DNA of 22,402 nt from a virus: IMG/VR virus record IMGVR_UViG_3300017956_000147, positions 1 through 22,402 of that record; one strand, 5' to 3'. Position numbers and translations under genes: made by a program. Shown here in pieces: positions 1 to 7,552 of the stretch (position 1 is the first letter of the stretch; every line of letters starts with the position of its first letter). The notes beneath the pieces are model-generated. The model searched no databases and was not told where the DNA came from. It saw nothing but the letters and a program-made list of their open reading frames with translations.

Positions 1-132
1 GCACCAGCAGTAGCGCCGACACCCGTTGCGCCGCCACCGCCACCACTACCTGACCCTGGATTCGGCGGATACGTGAACAATATACGCATCTCTCCCTTTA
101 TGGGCGGTTTTAACTTCGGAGGGCTTTTCTAA
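1..132 (+). CDS. Proline-rich virion-type protein, C-terminal fragment
   Basis: An open frame runs from the first base of the window to a TAA at 130-132, giving the last 43 residues of a protein whose start lies upstream. The visible part is Pro/Ala-rich (APTPV followed by a run of five prolines) and ends in a Gly/Phe-rich tail (PFMGGFNFGGLF). The stop overlaps the next start as TAATG, the same coupling seen at other junctions in this gene block, which supports it being a real co-translated gene. The function is not recognisable; the position suggests a structural protein. Confidence 0.7.
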   Translation, partial: APAVAPTPVAPPPPPLPDPGFGGYVNNIRISPFMGGFNFGGLF

Positions 133-2075
133 TGAGCTTCGGAAAAAGTAATCAATCATCGTCGCAGGAGATGGACCCCCAAATCAAGGGCGCGCTGCTC
201 GACGTTTTTAACAGAGGCAGACAGCTCTCTTACACGCCTTACAACCCGTACCAGTTTGCAACGGTCGCGCCTATGTCGCCTTTCCAGCAGCAAGGAATGC
301 AGGCGACTGTCGATGCTGCCAACGCAGGCTTAGGCCGAGGAGAGATGCAAGATGCGATTAACGCAGCACGCGGCGTTGCGCAGTATCGGCCTGGTCAACT
401 GCGCGGCATGGACGTAAGGCAACAGGGACCAATTGATGCTGTCGATGCAGGCGACGCTGCAGGAATGCAGCGAGCATCAGCCATGCGCCTCGGCACTAAC
501 TTCACCCCAGGCACTGCATCGGTCGGAACCGTTAGTACATCGATCGATGCGGGCGACGTTTCGGCGTCTCCAATTAGTACTGGTTATGGCGTTGACCCTG
601 CTCGCATTAATCAAGCGCAAGCGCTCGACCGATTCAAAGGCTCGATTTCTGGCGGCGCGGGCGATCGAATTACCGGGGCAATCACGGCTCCTACTGCGGG
701 GACAATCACAGCCCCTACTATTCAGGCTGGCGATACAGTGACGGAAGATACAGTAACCGCCGGCAGATTTGCTGATACAAATATCGATCCGTATATGTCT
801 CGCTTTCAGACCGGCGTGATTGACGCAGCGCTGGGCGACATCGAGAGACAGCGCAAGATCCAGCAGAACCAGAACAAAGCAGCCGCAGTGGCCGGCGGCG
901 CCTTTGGCGGCGACCGACAGGCCATCCTCGAAGCCGAGACAAACCGCGCAGCGCTTGAGCAATCGGCGCGCACGGCAGCGCAACTTAGGCAATCAGGCTT
1001 TGAGTCGGCAGCACGGCTTGCCGAGGCAGACCTCGCAAGACAGACCGACGCCGCTCGCGCTAACCAACAAGCAGCGTTACAGGCTGACCTTGCTAACCAG
1101 GCGACGGGACTGGACGCAAGCAAGGCCGGCGGGCAGCTCGGCCTGCAAGCGCAAACAACGTCAGCGCAACTCGGCCTGCAAGGCGCGCTAGCGGCGCAGG
1201 ACGCCAATTTGCGTAGGCAGCTTGCTAATCAACAGGTCAGCGTTGGTGATGCTGAGCGAGCCATGCAGGCTAGCTCAACGATGGCCGCTAATCGATTGCA
1301 AAATCGGCAGCAAGAATTGCAGCGCAGGATGAGTAATGTCGCGCAGGCAAACGAAATGAACCGCGCGAACCTCAACGCCCGCATGCAGGAACAGCAACTG
1401 CGCCAGCGAGCCTTGACGGCTAACCAGGATGCAGGATTGCAGGCACAGCTTGCTAATCAGCAAACCGCGCTCGCAGAAGGACAAGCCGCCAACCAGGGCA
1501 GGCTACAAACGCAGGCGCTTGGCGCGCAGGCAAGTCGAGCGAACCAAGATGCTGGCTTACAGGCACAACAACTCGGAGCCCAGCAAGCCCGTGCGAACCA
1601 GCAGGCGTTCTTGCAAGCGTCGCTCGCTAACCAGCAGAACCGGCGTCTGTACGGTTTCCAAAATCAGGACGCGGCGCTACAAGCGCAGCTTGCGAACCAG
1701 CGCACGGCGCTCGATCAGGCAAGGCTCGATCAAGCGCGACGCATCCAGAACCAAGACGCCAGCTTCCAGCGACAGCTCGCCCAGCAAAATCTAGGGCTGC
1801 AAGGAGCCGCGCAGCGGCTCGCTGGTGCTCAGCAGCTTGCTGGGCTTGGCCAGGATATGCGCGGGCTAGCGTTTGCAGACGCGGCAGCTCTGCAAGGGGT
1901 AGGAGATACGCAACGGCAGTTCGCGCAGCAACTGCTCGACGATCAATACCGTCGATTCCAAGAGGCTCAGAACTACCCATTCAGGATGTTCGATGTCTTG
2001 AGAAGCGGCGCAGGCATGCTGCCTAACCCAACGATGACGAGCTCGTCAGGAAGATCAACAAACCTCGGAATCTAA
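132..2075 (+). CDS. Large Gln/Ala-rich repetitive virion protein (ejection or internal protein type)
   Basis: A 647-aa protein. The N-terminal 80 residues are Tyr/Pro/Gln-rich (LSYTPYNPYQF). A Thr/Ala/Gly-rich stretch at about 100-210 follows, then a long Ala/Gln/Asn/Arg helical region from about 230 to 600. That region carries repeated LANQ and NQDA(G/A)LQAQ units; three NQDA copies begin at residues 431, 471 and 511, spaced exactly 40 residues. The C-terminal segment (QNYPFRMFDVLRSGAGMLP) has the look of conserved tails of podoviral virion proteins. There is no signal peptide or enzyme motif. The start is fixed by the TAATG overlap with the preceding gene. A role as a rod-like virion or DNA-ejection protein is inferred from composition, length and neighbours only. 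Confidence 0.85.
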   Translation: MSFGKSNQSSSQEMDPQIKGALLDVFNRGRQLSYTPYNPYQFATVAPMSPFQQQGMQATVDAANAGLGRGEMQDAINAARGVAQYRPGQLRGMDVRQQGPIDAVDAGDAAGMQRASAMRLGTNFTPGTASVGTVSTSIDAGDVSASPISTGYGVDPARINQAQALDRFKGSISGGAGDRITGAITAPTAGTITAPTIQAGDTVTEDTVTAGRFADTNIDPYMSRFQTGVIDAALGDIERQRKIQQNQNKAAAVAGGAFGGDRQAILEAETNRAALEQSARTAAQLRQSGFESAARLAEADLARQTDAARANQQAALQADLANQATGLDASKAGGQLGLQAQTTSAQLGLQGALAAQDANLRRQLANQQVSVGDAERAMQASSTMAANRLQNRQQELQRRMSNVAQANEMNRANLNARMQEQQLRQRALTANQDAGLQAQLANQQTALAEGQAANQGRLQTQALGAQASRANQDAGLQAQQLGAQQARANQQAFLQASLANQQNRRLYGFQNQDAALQAQLANQRTALDQARLDQARRIQNQDASFQRQLAQQNLGLQGAAQRLAGAQQLAGLGQDMRGLAFADAAALQGVGDTQRQFAQQLLDDQYRRFQEAQNYPFRMFDVLRSGAGMLPNPTMTSSSGRSTNLGI

Positions 2076-2078
2076 GTA

Positions 2079-2438
2079 ATGTTTAGTTTAGCGAACATAA
2101 TTAAGCGCCGACTGGCAACGAAGATCGGCGACAAGATGGAAGACATCACTGCCGGCAAAAACTTGCTTGATGATCCATCGCAAATCGGCGGCATGATCAA
2201 AGACAGCATCATGAATCGACCGACCATCGCTGCAGCCACTATGAGCGATGAAGAGTACGAAGAGTATCTGCGTCAACAGATGATGCAGCGTGGTGGTATG
2301 GCCGGTGGGAATCCCTACATGGCGCAGATGCCTGCGCTCGATATGCCGCCCGTTGGCTTAGCGCCGACTGGGGGCTTTGTTGGCCAGACGCCTAACTACC
2401 TCAACTTCGCGCAGCAAAGTTTGGGAGGTCCGTACTGA
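2079..2438 (+). CDS. Hypothetical virion-block protein, 119 aa
   Basis: Starts three bases after the preceding stop and ends in a TGATG overlap with the next gene, so it belongs to the same translationally coupled block. The N-terminal half is mixed charged (IIKRRLATKIGDKMEDITAG). The C-terminal half is Met/Gly/Pro-rich (MMQRGGMAGGNPYMAQMP) and probably disordered. No known family was recognised. The position between two large virion-type proteins suggests a minor structural or assembly protein. Confidence 0.75.
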   Translation: MFSLANIIKRRLATKIGDKMEDITAGKNLLDDPSQIGGMIKDSIMNRPTIAAATMSDEEYEEYLRQQMMQRGGMAGGNPYMAQMPALDMPPVGLAPTGGFVGQTPNYLNFAQQSLGGPY

Positions 2439-3595
2439 TGGAAAACCAATTGCCTTTCGATATCAACTCGCTGACGCCAGAGCAAAAAGCGATTGTCATG
2501 GAGCAACTCATGCAAGCCGGCGGTCAGCCGCAGCAACAGCAGGGCAACTTTGCGACTAACCTTTTTCAGAGGAGGATTCTGCAGCCATTACAAGTAAGGC
2601 TGGGGATGCGTGACTCGCCTCAAGATGTGCTTAGGAAGCAGCAATCGGTATTGAATCAGTTTCAAATGCAAGACCTTATTGCTGATCAGTCGCGCCGAAA
2701 CCAAGCGGCCGAGTATATTGCAGGGCTCGATGCAGAAAGCGCTAAAGCGCTCGGTTTGAATCCAGCGCAACTTGCGCTTGCTCAAGCAAATCCGATAGAG
2801 GCTTACGACGATATCGTCAACAGGGCGTTTTCTCGCGAAACTTACAGCACAACTCCGCAGTACGGATTTACTAAAGATAAAGCTCGCATCGCTTATCAGC
2901 TTGGTGATCGAGGCGGCATGAAAATTATCGATGTCACGCCTACACCAGACACTTACACGGTCGATACTGGCGCAAGTATTCAGATCCTTAGCAGGCTGGA
3001 TAACACGGTCATTGACACAATTGAAAAAGAAATGACGCCGGATCAGGCAGCGCGTGCGCTAATCGAGAAAGATAGAAAAACTAAAGAGGACAAGAACAGA
3101 TTAGTAACCCGCGCAAAAAACCTTCGCACTGAGTTTAATAACATTACCAAAGAAATGCGTGACGTTGGTTTGGCTTACGGAAAAATTCAGGCGTCTTCGA
3201 CTGAGCCGAGCGCAGCAGGCGACATCGCGCTTCTAATTAACTACATGAAGATGCTCGATCCCGGATCGGTCGTAAGAGAAGGGGAGTTCGCGACAGCACA
3301 AAACGCTGGCGGCGTGGAGGCAAGAGTACGAGCGACTTACAACAATTTGTTGCGAGGAGAACGCTTAACAGAGGGCCAGCGGGCAGATTTCTTAGCTTCT
3401 GCCGGCAGAGTACTCGTGCCCTATCGCGATGAGTTCGAGGCAACCAAGCTGCGGTATTCCGCCTTAGCAGAAAGAGAGGGCGTCGCCCCTAGTGATGTCG
3501 TTATCAATGATCCGTTTAGCGGGTTTGGCGTTATTGAAAGAAATAGGCAGTGGTATATCGATCGAGGTTATACGCCACCAAAAGGTATGAAGTAA
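2438..3595 (+). CDS. Putative internal virion protein, 385 aa
   Basis: The ATG overlaps the preceding stop (TGATG) and the stop overlaps the next start (TAATG). The first 45 residues are Gln-rich and low complexity (SLTPEQKAIVMEQLMQAGG, then QPQQQQ). A helical middle follows, and the C-terminal third (about 270-385) contains MKMLDPGSVVREGEFATAQ, then RLTEGQRADFL. I recognise this pattern from predicted internal or structural proteins of podovirus-like phages. No catalytic residues of a lysozyme or transglycosylase are evident. Function as a DNA-ejection or internal core protein is inferred. Confidence 0.8.
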   Translation: MENQLPFDINSLTPEQKAIVMEQLMQAGGQPQQQQGNFATNLFQRRILQPLQVRLGMRDSPQDVLRKQQSVLNQFQMQDLIADQSRRNQAAEYIAGLDAESAKALGLNPAQLALAQANPIEAYDDIVNRAFSRETYSTTPQYGFTKDKARIAYQLGDRGGMKIIDVTPTPDTYTVDTGASIQILSRLDNTVIDTIEKEMTPDQAARALIEKDRKTKEDKNRLVTRAKNLRTEFNNITKEMRDVGLAYGKIQASSTEPSAAGDIALLINYMKMLDPGSVVREGEFATAQNAGGVEARVRATYNNLLRGERLTEGQRADFLASAGRVLVPYRDEFEATKLRYSALAEREGVAPSDVVINDPFSGFGVIERNRQWYIDRGYTPPKGMK

Positions 3596-5442
3596 TGGCA
3601 ACGCAATTAGAAATACTTTTAGAAAACATCGCTATCGCTGAAGCAAACGGTGCGAGCCCGAGAGATATCGAGGGGATGGTTTCCGATTTCGGGTACACAA
3701 AGTCTCGCTTTGAAAACGCCACCAAACGTCTTGCTGAAAGTGGCGGCAAAGTAACTCCTTCTAATGCGTTATCGAACACCCTGCGCGGTTTTACGCTCGG
3801 CGCGTCTGACGCAATCGAGGCGGGCGCTCGATCGCTTGTGGGACCAGAAACCTACTCACAAGAAAGGGCTGCAATCAGACTCGGTGAAGAGGAGTATGCT
3901 GAGGACTATCCCGGCAGAAAGTTTGCCCAGGAGTTCGCCGGTGCAATACCAACAAGTATCGCTGCATCACTGGCGGTGCCAGGATCTGGCGCTGCGGTAC
4001 AGACGAGCCGATTGGCTAACTTTATGCGCGCAGCGCCCGTAGCAATGGGCGAGGGCGCGGTAGCAGGTTACTTTGGCGGAGACGCTGACCCGCTCAGCGC
4101 TGATGCACTGGGAGACGCTGCTATCGGTGCAGGTGTGGGAGCCTTGTTCCCAGCGGCAGGTAGTGCGATCGGAGCAGGGAAGGACGCAATATCACCTGCA
4201 TTCTTGAACAGCGCGCAAGAACGCATTGTGGGGGAAGTGCTGCAGAACGCTGCAACGAATCCGCAAGCTGCCGCTCGTAACCTTGCAGAAAACGCAGAGG
4301 TGTTAGTGCCAGGTAGCGTGCCTACGACCGCGCAAGTAGCGCGCGATCCAGGGCTTGCAAGTTTCGAGACAGGCGTGCGTGGACTAGATCAAAGCGGCCG
4401 CATTGCTCAAAGAATCGGCGAGCAGCAGACCGCACGTGCAGTAGAAATGCAGAGGCTTGCAGGTACTGAGGATGACCTAGCTCGATTGCGAGATTATAGA
4501 GATATGCAAACGGCGCCGATGCGTGAGCAGGCGTTTAGTCAAGGCGGCATCATCGACAACCCCGCTGACATTATCGAATCTTTTACTGCGCTCGCTAATC
4601 GCCCTGGAATCAAAGGCAGGCGGTCGGTAAGAAAGATTATTGAGCGGTTTCGAGACGATGTAAAAATGCTCGCAAAAGACCCGGATGATCCTGACAACTT
4701 GCTGCCGATTGATCCGCGCGACCTTTACGCTGTGAGGCAAGAAATCGGCGACTTGATGTCTGGTCGTTTGCAAACAGATGAGGCTTCCGTTGCAAGGCTT
4801 TCAAAGGCGGAGCTTACCGAGTTAAAGCAACTTATTGACGATGAGATTGAGCTTGTTGCGCCGGGCTTTCAAGATTACTTGCAAACTTATGTAGCGAAGA
4901 GCAGGCCGGTAAATCGAATGGAAACAGTGCAAGACCTACAGCGCCGAGCGCAGGTCGGTACTGATCTACAGACCTTAGAGCCTGTGCTGAGCCCGTTCAA
5001 AATGCGCAATGCGATCAACGCAAGAAAGCGAGACTTCGATCGATTACCGCAGTCAAACAAGAAGCGTGTCAACGCAATCATGCGTGACCTTAATCGATCG
5101 ACGGCCGCGACAGCACCTGGCGTGAAAGTACCAGGTAGCGACACGTTTAAAAACTTATCGATGGCTGCGGCGATAGGGCGGATCTTCGGTGACAACGCAT
5201 CAGACTCAGCAATACCGTCCGGTTTGATGTCGCCATTTAGGACGCTTTACGGCATCACCAACTCCGATGAGAAAATGACAGAACTACTGGTGCAGGCTAT
5301 GCTTGATCCAGAACTGTCAGCAAGACTGTTGAGCAGGGCTACAGAAGAAAACGCTAACAACTTCGTAAACGCTTTGCGCAGGAGGATGCCCGCATTTTTC
5401 TATGGTCAAGGCGCCGCGATGGTTGGATTGAACGTAGATTAA
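3595..5442 (+). CDS. Putative internal virion/ejection protein with Gly/Ala-rich membrane-like segment
   Basis: A 615-aa protein starting at the ATG of the TAATG overlap; an in-frame ATG at 3550 would add 15 residues but lies inside the preceding gene. The N-terminal 50 residues are a charged helical domain. Residues about 60-200 are Gly/Ala-rich and amphipathic (FAQEFAGAIPTSIAASLAV; GDAAIGAGVGALFPAAGSA), typical of phage proteins that enter the host envelope. The rest is a long mixed helical region with RDLYAVRQEIGDLM. This is the last gene before the terminator and attP-like region, so it closes the structural operon. Role inferred, not shown by a known domain. Confidence 0.82.
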   Translation: MATQLEILLENIAIAEANGASPRDIEGMVSDFGYTKSRFENATKRLAESGGKVTPSNALSNTLRGFTLGASDAIEAGARSLVGPETYSQERAAIRLGEEEYAEDYPGRKFAQEFAGAIPTSIAASLAVPGSGAAVQTSRLANFMRAAPVAMGEGAVAGYFGGDADPLSADALGDAAIGAGVGALFPAAGSAIGAGKDAISPAFLNSAQERIVGEVLQNAATNPQAAARNLAENAEVLVPGSVPTTAQVARDPGLASFETGVRGLDQSGRIAQRIGEQQTARAVEMQRLAGTEDDLARLRDYRDMQTAPMREQAFSQGGIIDNPADIIESFTALANRPGIKGRRSVRKIIERFRDDVKMLAKDPDDPDNLLPIDPRDLYAVRQEIGDLMSGRLQTDEASVARLSKAELTELKQLIDDEIELVAPGFQDYLQTYVAKSRPVNRMETVQDLQRRAQVGTDLQTLEPVLSPFKMRNAINARKRDFDRLPQSNKKRVNAIMRDLNRSTAATAPGVKVPGSDTFKNLSMAAAIGRIFGDNASDSAIPSGLMSPFRTLYGITNSDEKMTELLVQAMLDPELSARLLSRATEENANNFVNALRRRMPAFFYGQGAAMVGLNVD

Positions 5443-5461
5443 CTACGGCAAAATTGCGGCA
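5443..5461 (+). repeat. Left integrase arm-type repeats (two copies)
   Basis: Two near-identical elements, ACTACGGCA at about 5442-5450 and ATTGCGGCA at 5453-5461, directly follow the last virion gene. They match the AATTACGGCA copies on the other side of the tRNA-like core. Paired arm clusters around a core are the known architecture of tyrosine-integrase attP sites. Assignment as P-arm sites is inferred. Confidence 0.5.
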
Positions 5462-5471
5462 AATAATCGAC

Positions 5472-5495
5472 GAGCCCAGTAAAAATGGGCTCTTT
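5472..5495 (+). terminator. Rho-independent terminator of the virion operon
   Basis: A perfect 7-bp inverted repeat, GAGCCCA and TGGGCTC, with a GTAAAAA loop, is followed by TTT. It lies 30 bases after the last virion stop and overlaps the left edge of the tRNA-like core. The T tract is short, so efficiency is uncertain. Confidence 0.65.
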
Positions 5496-5516
5496 CGATT
5501 CCGGCCCTGGGCACCA
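5494..5516 (+). other. attP: attP core resembling the 3' end of tRNA-Phe
   Basis: This 23-bp stretch reads as the end of a tRNA: T-loop TTCGATT, T-stem 3' half CCGGC, acceptor 3' half CCTGGGC, discriminator A and CCA. TTCGATTCC with CTGGGCACCA matches tRNA-Phe genes of several gammaproteobacteria as I remember them. There is no D-arm or anticodon arm upstream, so it is not a tRNA gene. It lies 160 bp before an integrase gene and between arm-type repeats, the classic position of an attP core that restores a tRNA gene after integration. The exact crossover length is unknown. Confidence 0.75.
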
Positions 5517-5635
5517 CGACCCTCCCCGCATATTCCCCCTAAACTCCATAAAAGCCCATAAAACAAGGGTTTACGGGGCTTCTATTCTACGCCGTTTTCG
5601 CTTATAACCACATTTCCCCATATTTTTACGGCGCC
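5517..5635. other. attP spacer, no gene seen
   Basis: About 120 bp between the tRNA-like core and the right arm repeats. It is AT-rich in its second half with short runs of A and T and contains no convincing reading frame. It may hold bending-protein (IHF-like) sites and the integrase promoter, but I could not define either. Confidence 0.4.
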
Positions 5636-5667
5636 AATTACGGCAAATTACGGCAGAAATTACGGCA
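5636..5667 (+). repeat. Right integrase arm-type repeats (three copies)
   Basis: Three exact direct copies of AATTACGGCA begin at 5636, 5646 and 5658, so they are spaced 10 and 12 bp, about one helical turn. They end just before the integrase ribosome-binding site. A related TTTACGGCG lies just upstream at 5626. They match the two repeats left of the core. They are probably arm-type integrase sites and may also let the integrase repress its own gene. Confidence 0.6.
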
Positions 5668-5676
5668 GGAGCGAGC

Positions 5677-6657
5677 GTGAAGGGAACATTTAGAAAGCGA
5701 GGGGATCGCTGGGAGGCCGGCGTTATGGTCGGCGGTCAAAGAAGATCTAAAACATTCGACACTAAGCGACTGGCGCAAGCCTGGGTCGCGGAGATGGTGA
5801 CAAAGGACACTGGCGTCGCGCTTTTGAACAGTACGCTTGCCGATCTTAGTGCGCGCTACGAGCGGGAGGTGAGCGAAGCGAAGAAAGGCGCCAGGTGGGA
5901 GATGATTCGCTTAAAGATGTACGAGCGCGATTATCCCAAGCTATTCGCTCGCAAACTTTCTAGCATTCAGCGTGAGGACATCGAGCAGCTAATCGATGAC
6001 CGGCTAAAGCAGGTGAAGCCGAGCACAGTCAATCGTGACCTCAACCTTATCGCTAACTTATTCACGCAGGCGCGCCGCTGGCGCATGATGACGCACAACC
6101 CGATGGCAGACATTAAGCGACCGAAAGATCCGCCGCCGCGCGACAGGCGCATCTCGCAGGAGGAGATCGATCGATTGCTTGTTGCCCTTGATCACGTTGA
6201 CGGCGCGCAGCCCAGAACGCAAAGACAGAAAGTCGCGACAGCATTTCTGATTGCGCTTGAGACGGCGATGCGCCAGGGCGAGATCTGCAAGGTGACGTGG
6301 GATGACGTGCATCTTGATGAGCGCTACGTTTTTCTGCCGCACACCATTACGAAGACTGGTGTGCAGCGCAACGTGCCTTTATCGAAAGAGGCAGTGCGTT
6401 TGATCGGCACATTACCAAGAGAGAAAGAAGAGATGCTCGGCGTGTCAGCCGGCGTGGTCAGTACAATGTTTAGGAAAGCAGTCGCTGACTCAGCGATCGA
6501 TAACTTGACGTTTCATGATAGTCGGCATGAGGCAACGACTCGGCTTGCTCAGAAACTGCTGGTGTTAGATCTTGCTCGCGTAACCGGGCATCGAGACATT
6601 AAGCAACTCATGACCTACTACAATAAAGATGCGCGCGAGCTCGCAGACTTGCTCTAG
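5677..6657 (+). CDS. int: Tyrosine recombinase (phage integrase)
   Basis: A 326-aa protein that catalyses site-specific recombination between attP and the host attachment site. The N-terminal part (about 1-45) is a short arm-binding-like domain (FRKRGDRWEAGVMVGG). The core-binding SAM-like domain spans about 50-145, and the catalytic domain about 155-320. The expected residues are present: R199 in AMRQGEI, K226, H280-x-x-R283 in FHDSRHEA, H305 in TGHRD and the nucleophile Tyr at 314 (possibly 315) in LMTYYN. The start is GTG with AGGAG five bases upstream. It is convergent with the excisionase-like gene, overlapping by four bases. Adjacent arm repeats and a tRNA-like core support the role. 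Confidence 0.96.
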   Translation: MKGTFRKRGDRWEAGVMVGGQRRSKTFDTKRLAQAWVAEMVTKDTGVALLNSTLADLSARYEREVSEAKKGARWEMIRLKMYERDYPKLFARKLSSIQREDIEQLIDDRLKQVKPSTVNRDLNLIANLFTQARRWRMMTHNPMADIKRPKDPPPRDRRISQEEIDRLLVALDHVDGAQPRTQRQKVATAFLIALETAMRQGEICKVTWDDVHLDERYVFLPHTITKTGVQRNVPLSKEAVRLIGTLPREKEEMLGVSAGVVSTMFRKAVADSAIDNLTFHDSRHEATTRLAQKLLVLDLARVTGHRDIKQLMTYYNKDARELADLL

Positions 6658-6884
6658 CCTTTGGCCCAGCGCACTACTTCCGATTTGAGCCAAACGAACC
6701 CGGTGCCGCGCGGCTTGGGAAAGCTATCTAGTTTGCTGACCGTGTCGCGGAAGTAACGACGATTGAAATGCAAGTAGGCAGCACACTCGTCAGTGTCCCA
6801 TAACACCTCGTCCTCTCGCGGCGCCTTCGCGATCACGTGCGCAATCTTTTCTGCGAGCAGATCGTAATCGATTTCTAACTCCAC
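6654..6884 (-). CDS. xis: Excisionase-like winged-helix DNA-binding protein
   Basis: A 76-aa protein and the last gene of the leftward operon. The segment WDTDECAAYLHFNRRYFRDT then FPKPRG and VWLKSEVVRWAKG has the MerR/AlpA/excisionase layout: a helix-turn-helix opening with an aromatic residue, an 'FPKP' turn, and a 'W-x(3)E-V-xxW' closing helix. The start is GTG, with GGAG seven bases upstream and overlapping the end of the preceding small gene. Its placement at the integrase end of the early operon fits control of excision. It could instead be an AlpA-type transcription regulator. Confidence 0.75.
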   Translation of the reverse strand: MELEIDYDLLAEKIAHVIAKAPREDEVLWDTDECAAYLHFNRRYFRDTVSKLDSFPKPRGTGFVWLKSEVVRWAKG

Positions 6885-6976
6885 AGAATCACTCCCGTGG
6901 CGAGCACGCAGAACGCCAAGAACAGCAAGTGCAGAGGGAATGGCTCCGGGTTATCGCCCCAGCGGCGGCGTCTCAT
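6875..6976 (-). CDS. Small single-pass membrane protein, 33 aa
   Basis: An ATGA overlap with the stop of the DUF3310 gene gives the start, and the stop lies inside the first codons of the excisionase gene. The protein begins with a basic patch (MRRRRWGDNPEP). A hydrophobic stretch of about 18 residues follows (LHLLFLAFCVLATGVIL), then a two-residue tail. An upstream in-frame ATG at 6985 would give 36 aa. The packing at both ends and the clean membrane segment argue that it is expressed. The function is unknown; small inner-membrane peptides in early phage operons can act in exclusion or lysis timing, which is only a possibility here. Confidence 0.55.
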   Translation of the reverse strand: MRRRRWGDNPEPFPLHLLFLAFCVLATGVILWS

Positions 6977-7356
6977 AAATCGCATGTGCCGTCCTCGCAG
7001 GTTGCTTTAGCTAGGTGCGCGCTTAGCTTTGGGTCTTCGACTTCTTCGCTTAGTACAACGTCGCGCTCATCGCTGAACGGTTTGAACTGATGCTCTGTAC
7101 GGAACTGCTCTTCCTCGGACGCGGGCTCAGCTTCGAGCTCCATCTGAATTGCGATCTCGGCGTAGTGAATGATCTTGCGCAAGTCTTCGACATTCGGTCG
7201 AGCAACGCCATGTCGCCTAATCGTCCTGTATCGGCAGGCGTACTTGATGATATTGCTCGCGATCGGCGACAGGCCGTTCTTCTCGCAAAACACAATCGGC
7301 TGAATCTCGAACGACTTGTAATGCGTCCCCCCAATTTGTCTGTCCAATGCACTCAT
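6973..7356 (-). CDS. DUF3310 domain protein
   Basis: A 127-aa protein. Residues 5-70 show the DUF3310 pattern: DRQIGGTHYKSFEIQPIVF, NGLSPIASNIIKYACRYR, then NVEDLRKIIHYAEIAIQ. The family is common in phages and its function is not established. The C-terminal 50 residues are acidic and end with a CEDGTC motif. The ATG has GAGGAG seven bases upstream. Its 5' 140 bases are also read in another frame as the 3' part of the upstream gene. Confidence 0.88.
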   Translation of the reverse strand: MSALDRQIGGTHYKSFEIQPIVFCEKNGLSPIASNIIKYACRYRTIRRHGVARPNVEDLRKIIHYAEIAIQMELEAEPASEEEQFRTEHQFKPFSDERDVVLSEEVEDPKLSAHLAKATCEDGTCDL

Positions 7357-7552
7357 CTGCTTGCTCCTCTATTGTGTAATCGTTTCGCCAGGCTTTGCCT
7401 AACCACGCTTGCGCGCCACGCGCCTGGAACATTTCTACATCGGTGATCTTGTGCTTCACGCGACAAGACCGGCACACGCCAGTAGTGCGACGCACGATCT
7501 GCCCGCACAAACAGCGCTGGTAATACAGCTTGTTAAATTCCTCAGTACTCAC
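7217..7552 (-). CDS. Small zinc-ribbon protein overlapping the DUF3310 gene
   Basis: About 111 aa from a GTG whose GTGAGTACTGA context overlaps the stop of the previous gene; an ATG at 7582 would add ten residues. C14, C16, C27 and C30 (RCLCG then CRSCR) form a zinc knuckle. Residues 31-65 (ITDVEMFQARGAQAWLGKAW) look like ordinary protein. The last 46 residues lie inside the DUF3310 gene in a different frame, and may be a run-on rather than a conserved domain. Function unknown; a nucleic-acid-binding role is possible. Confidence 0.6.
   Translation of the reverse strand: MSTEEFNKLYYQRCLCGQIVRRTTGVCRSCRVKHKITDVEMFQARGAQAWLGKAWRNDYTIEEQADECIGQTNWGDALQVVRDSADCVLREERPVADREQYHQVRLPIQDD

Noticed and set aside
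477-1207. Leftward frames of 171 and 133 aa
   Set aside because: Antisense shadows of the Gln/Ala-rich virion gene, giving Ala/Cys/Ser/Arg-rich sequence typical of the opposite strand of such repeats.
132-2075. Diversity-generating retroelement target or template
   Set aside because: The repeated segments differ mostly at synonymous sites, not at adenines only, and no reverse transcriptase gene is present.
3550-3594. Earlier start for the 615-aa virion protein
   Set aside because: The extra 15 residues lie inside the preceding gene, while ATG 3595 makes the TAATG junction used elsewhere in this block.
5472-5516. Functional tRNA gene
   Set aside because: Only the T-loop, half T-stem, acceptor 3' half and CCA are present; there is no anticodon or D-arm, and the T-stem lacks its 5' half.
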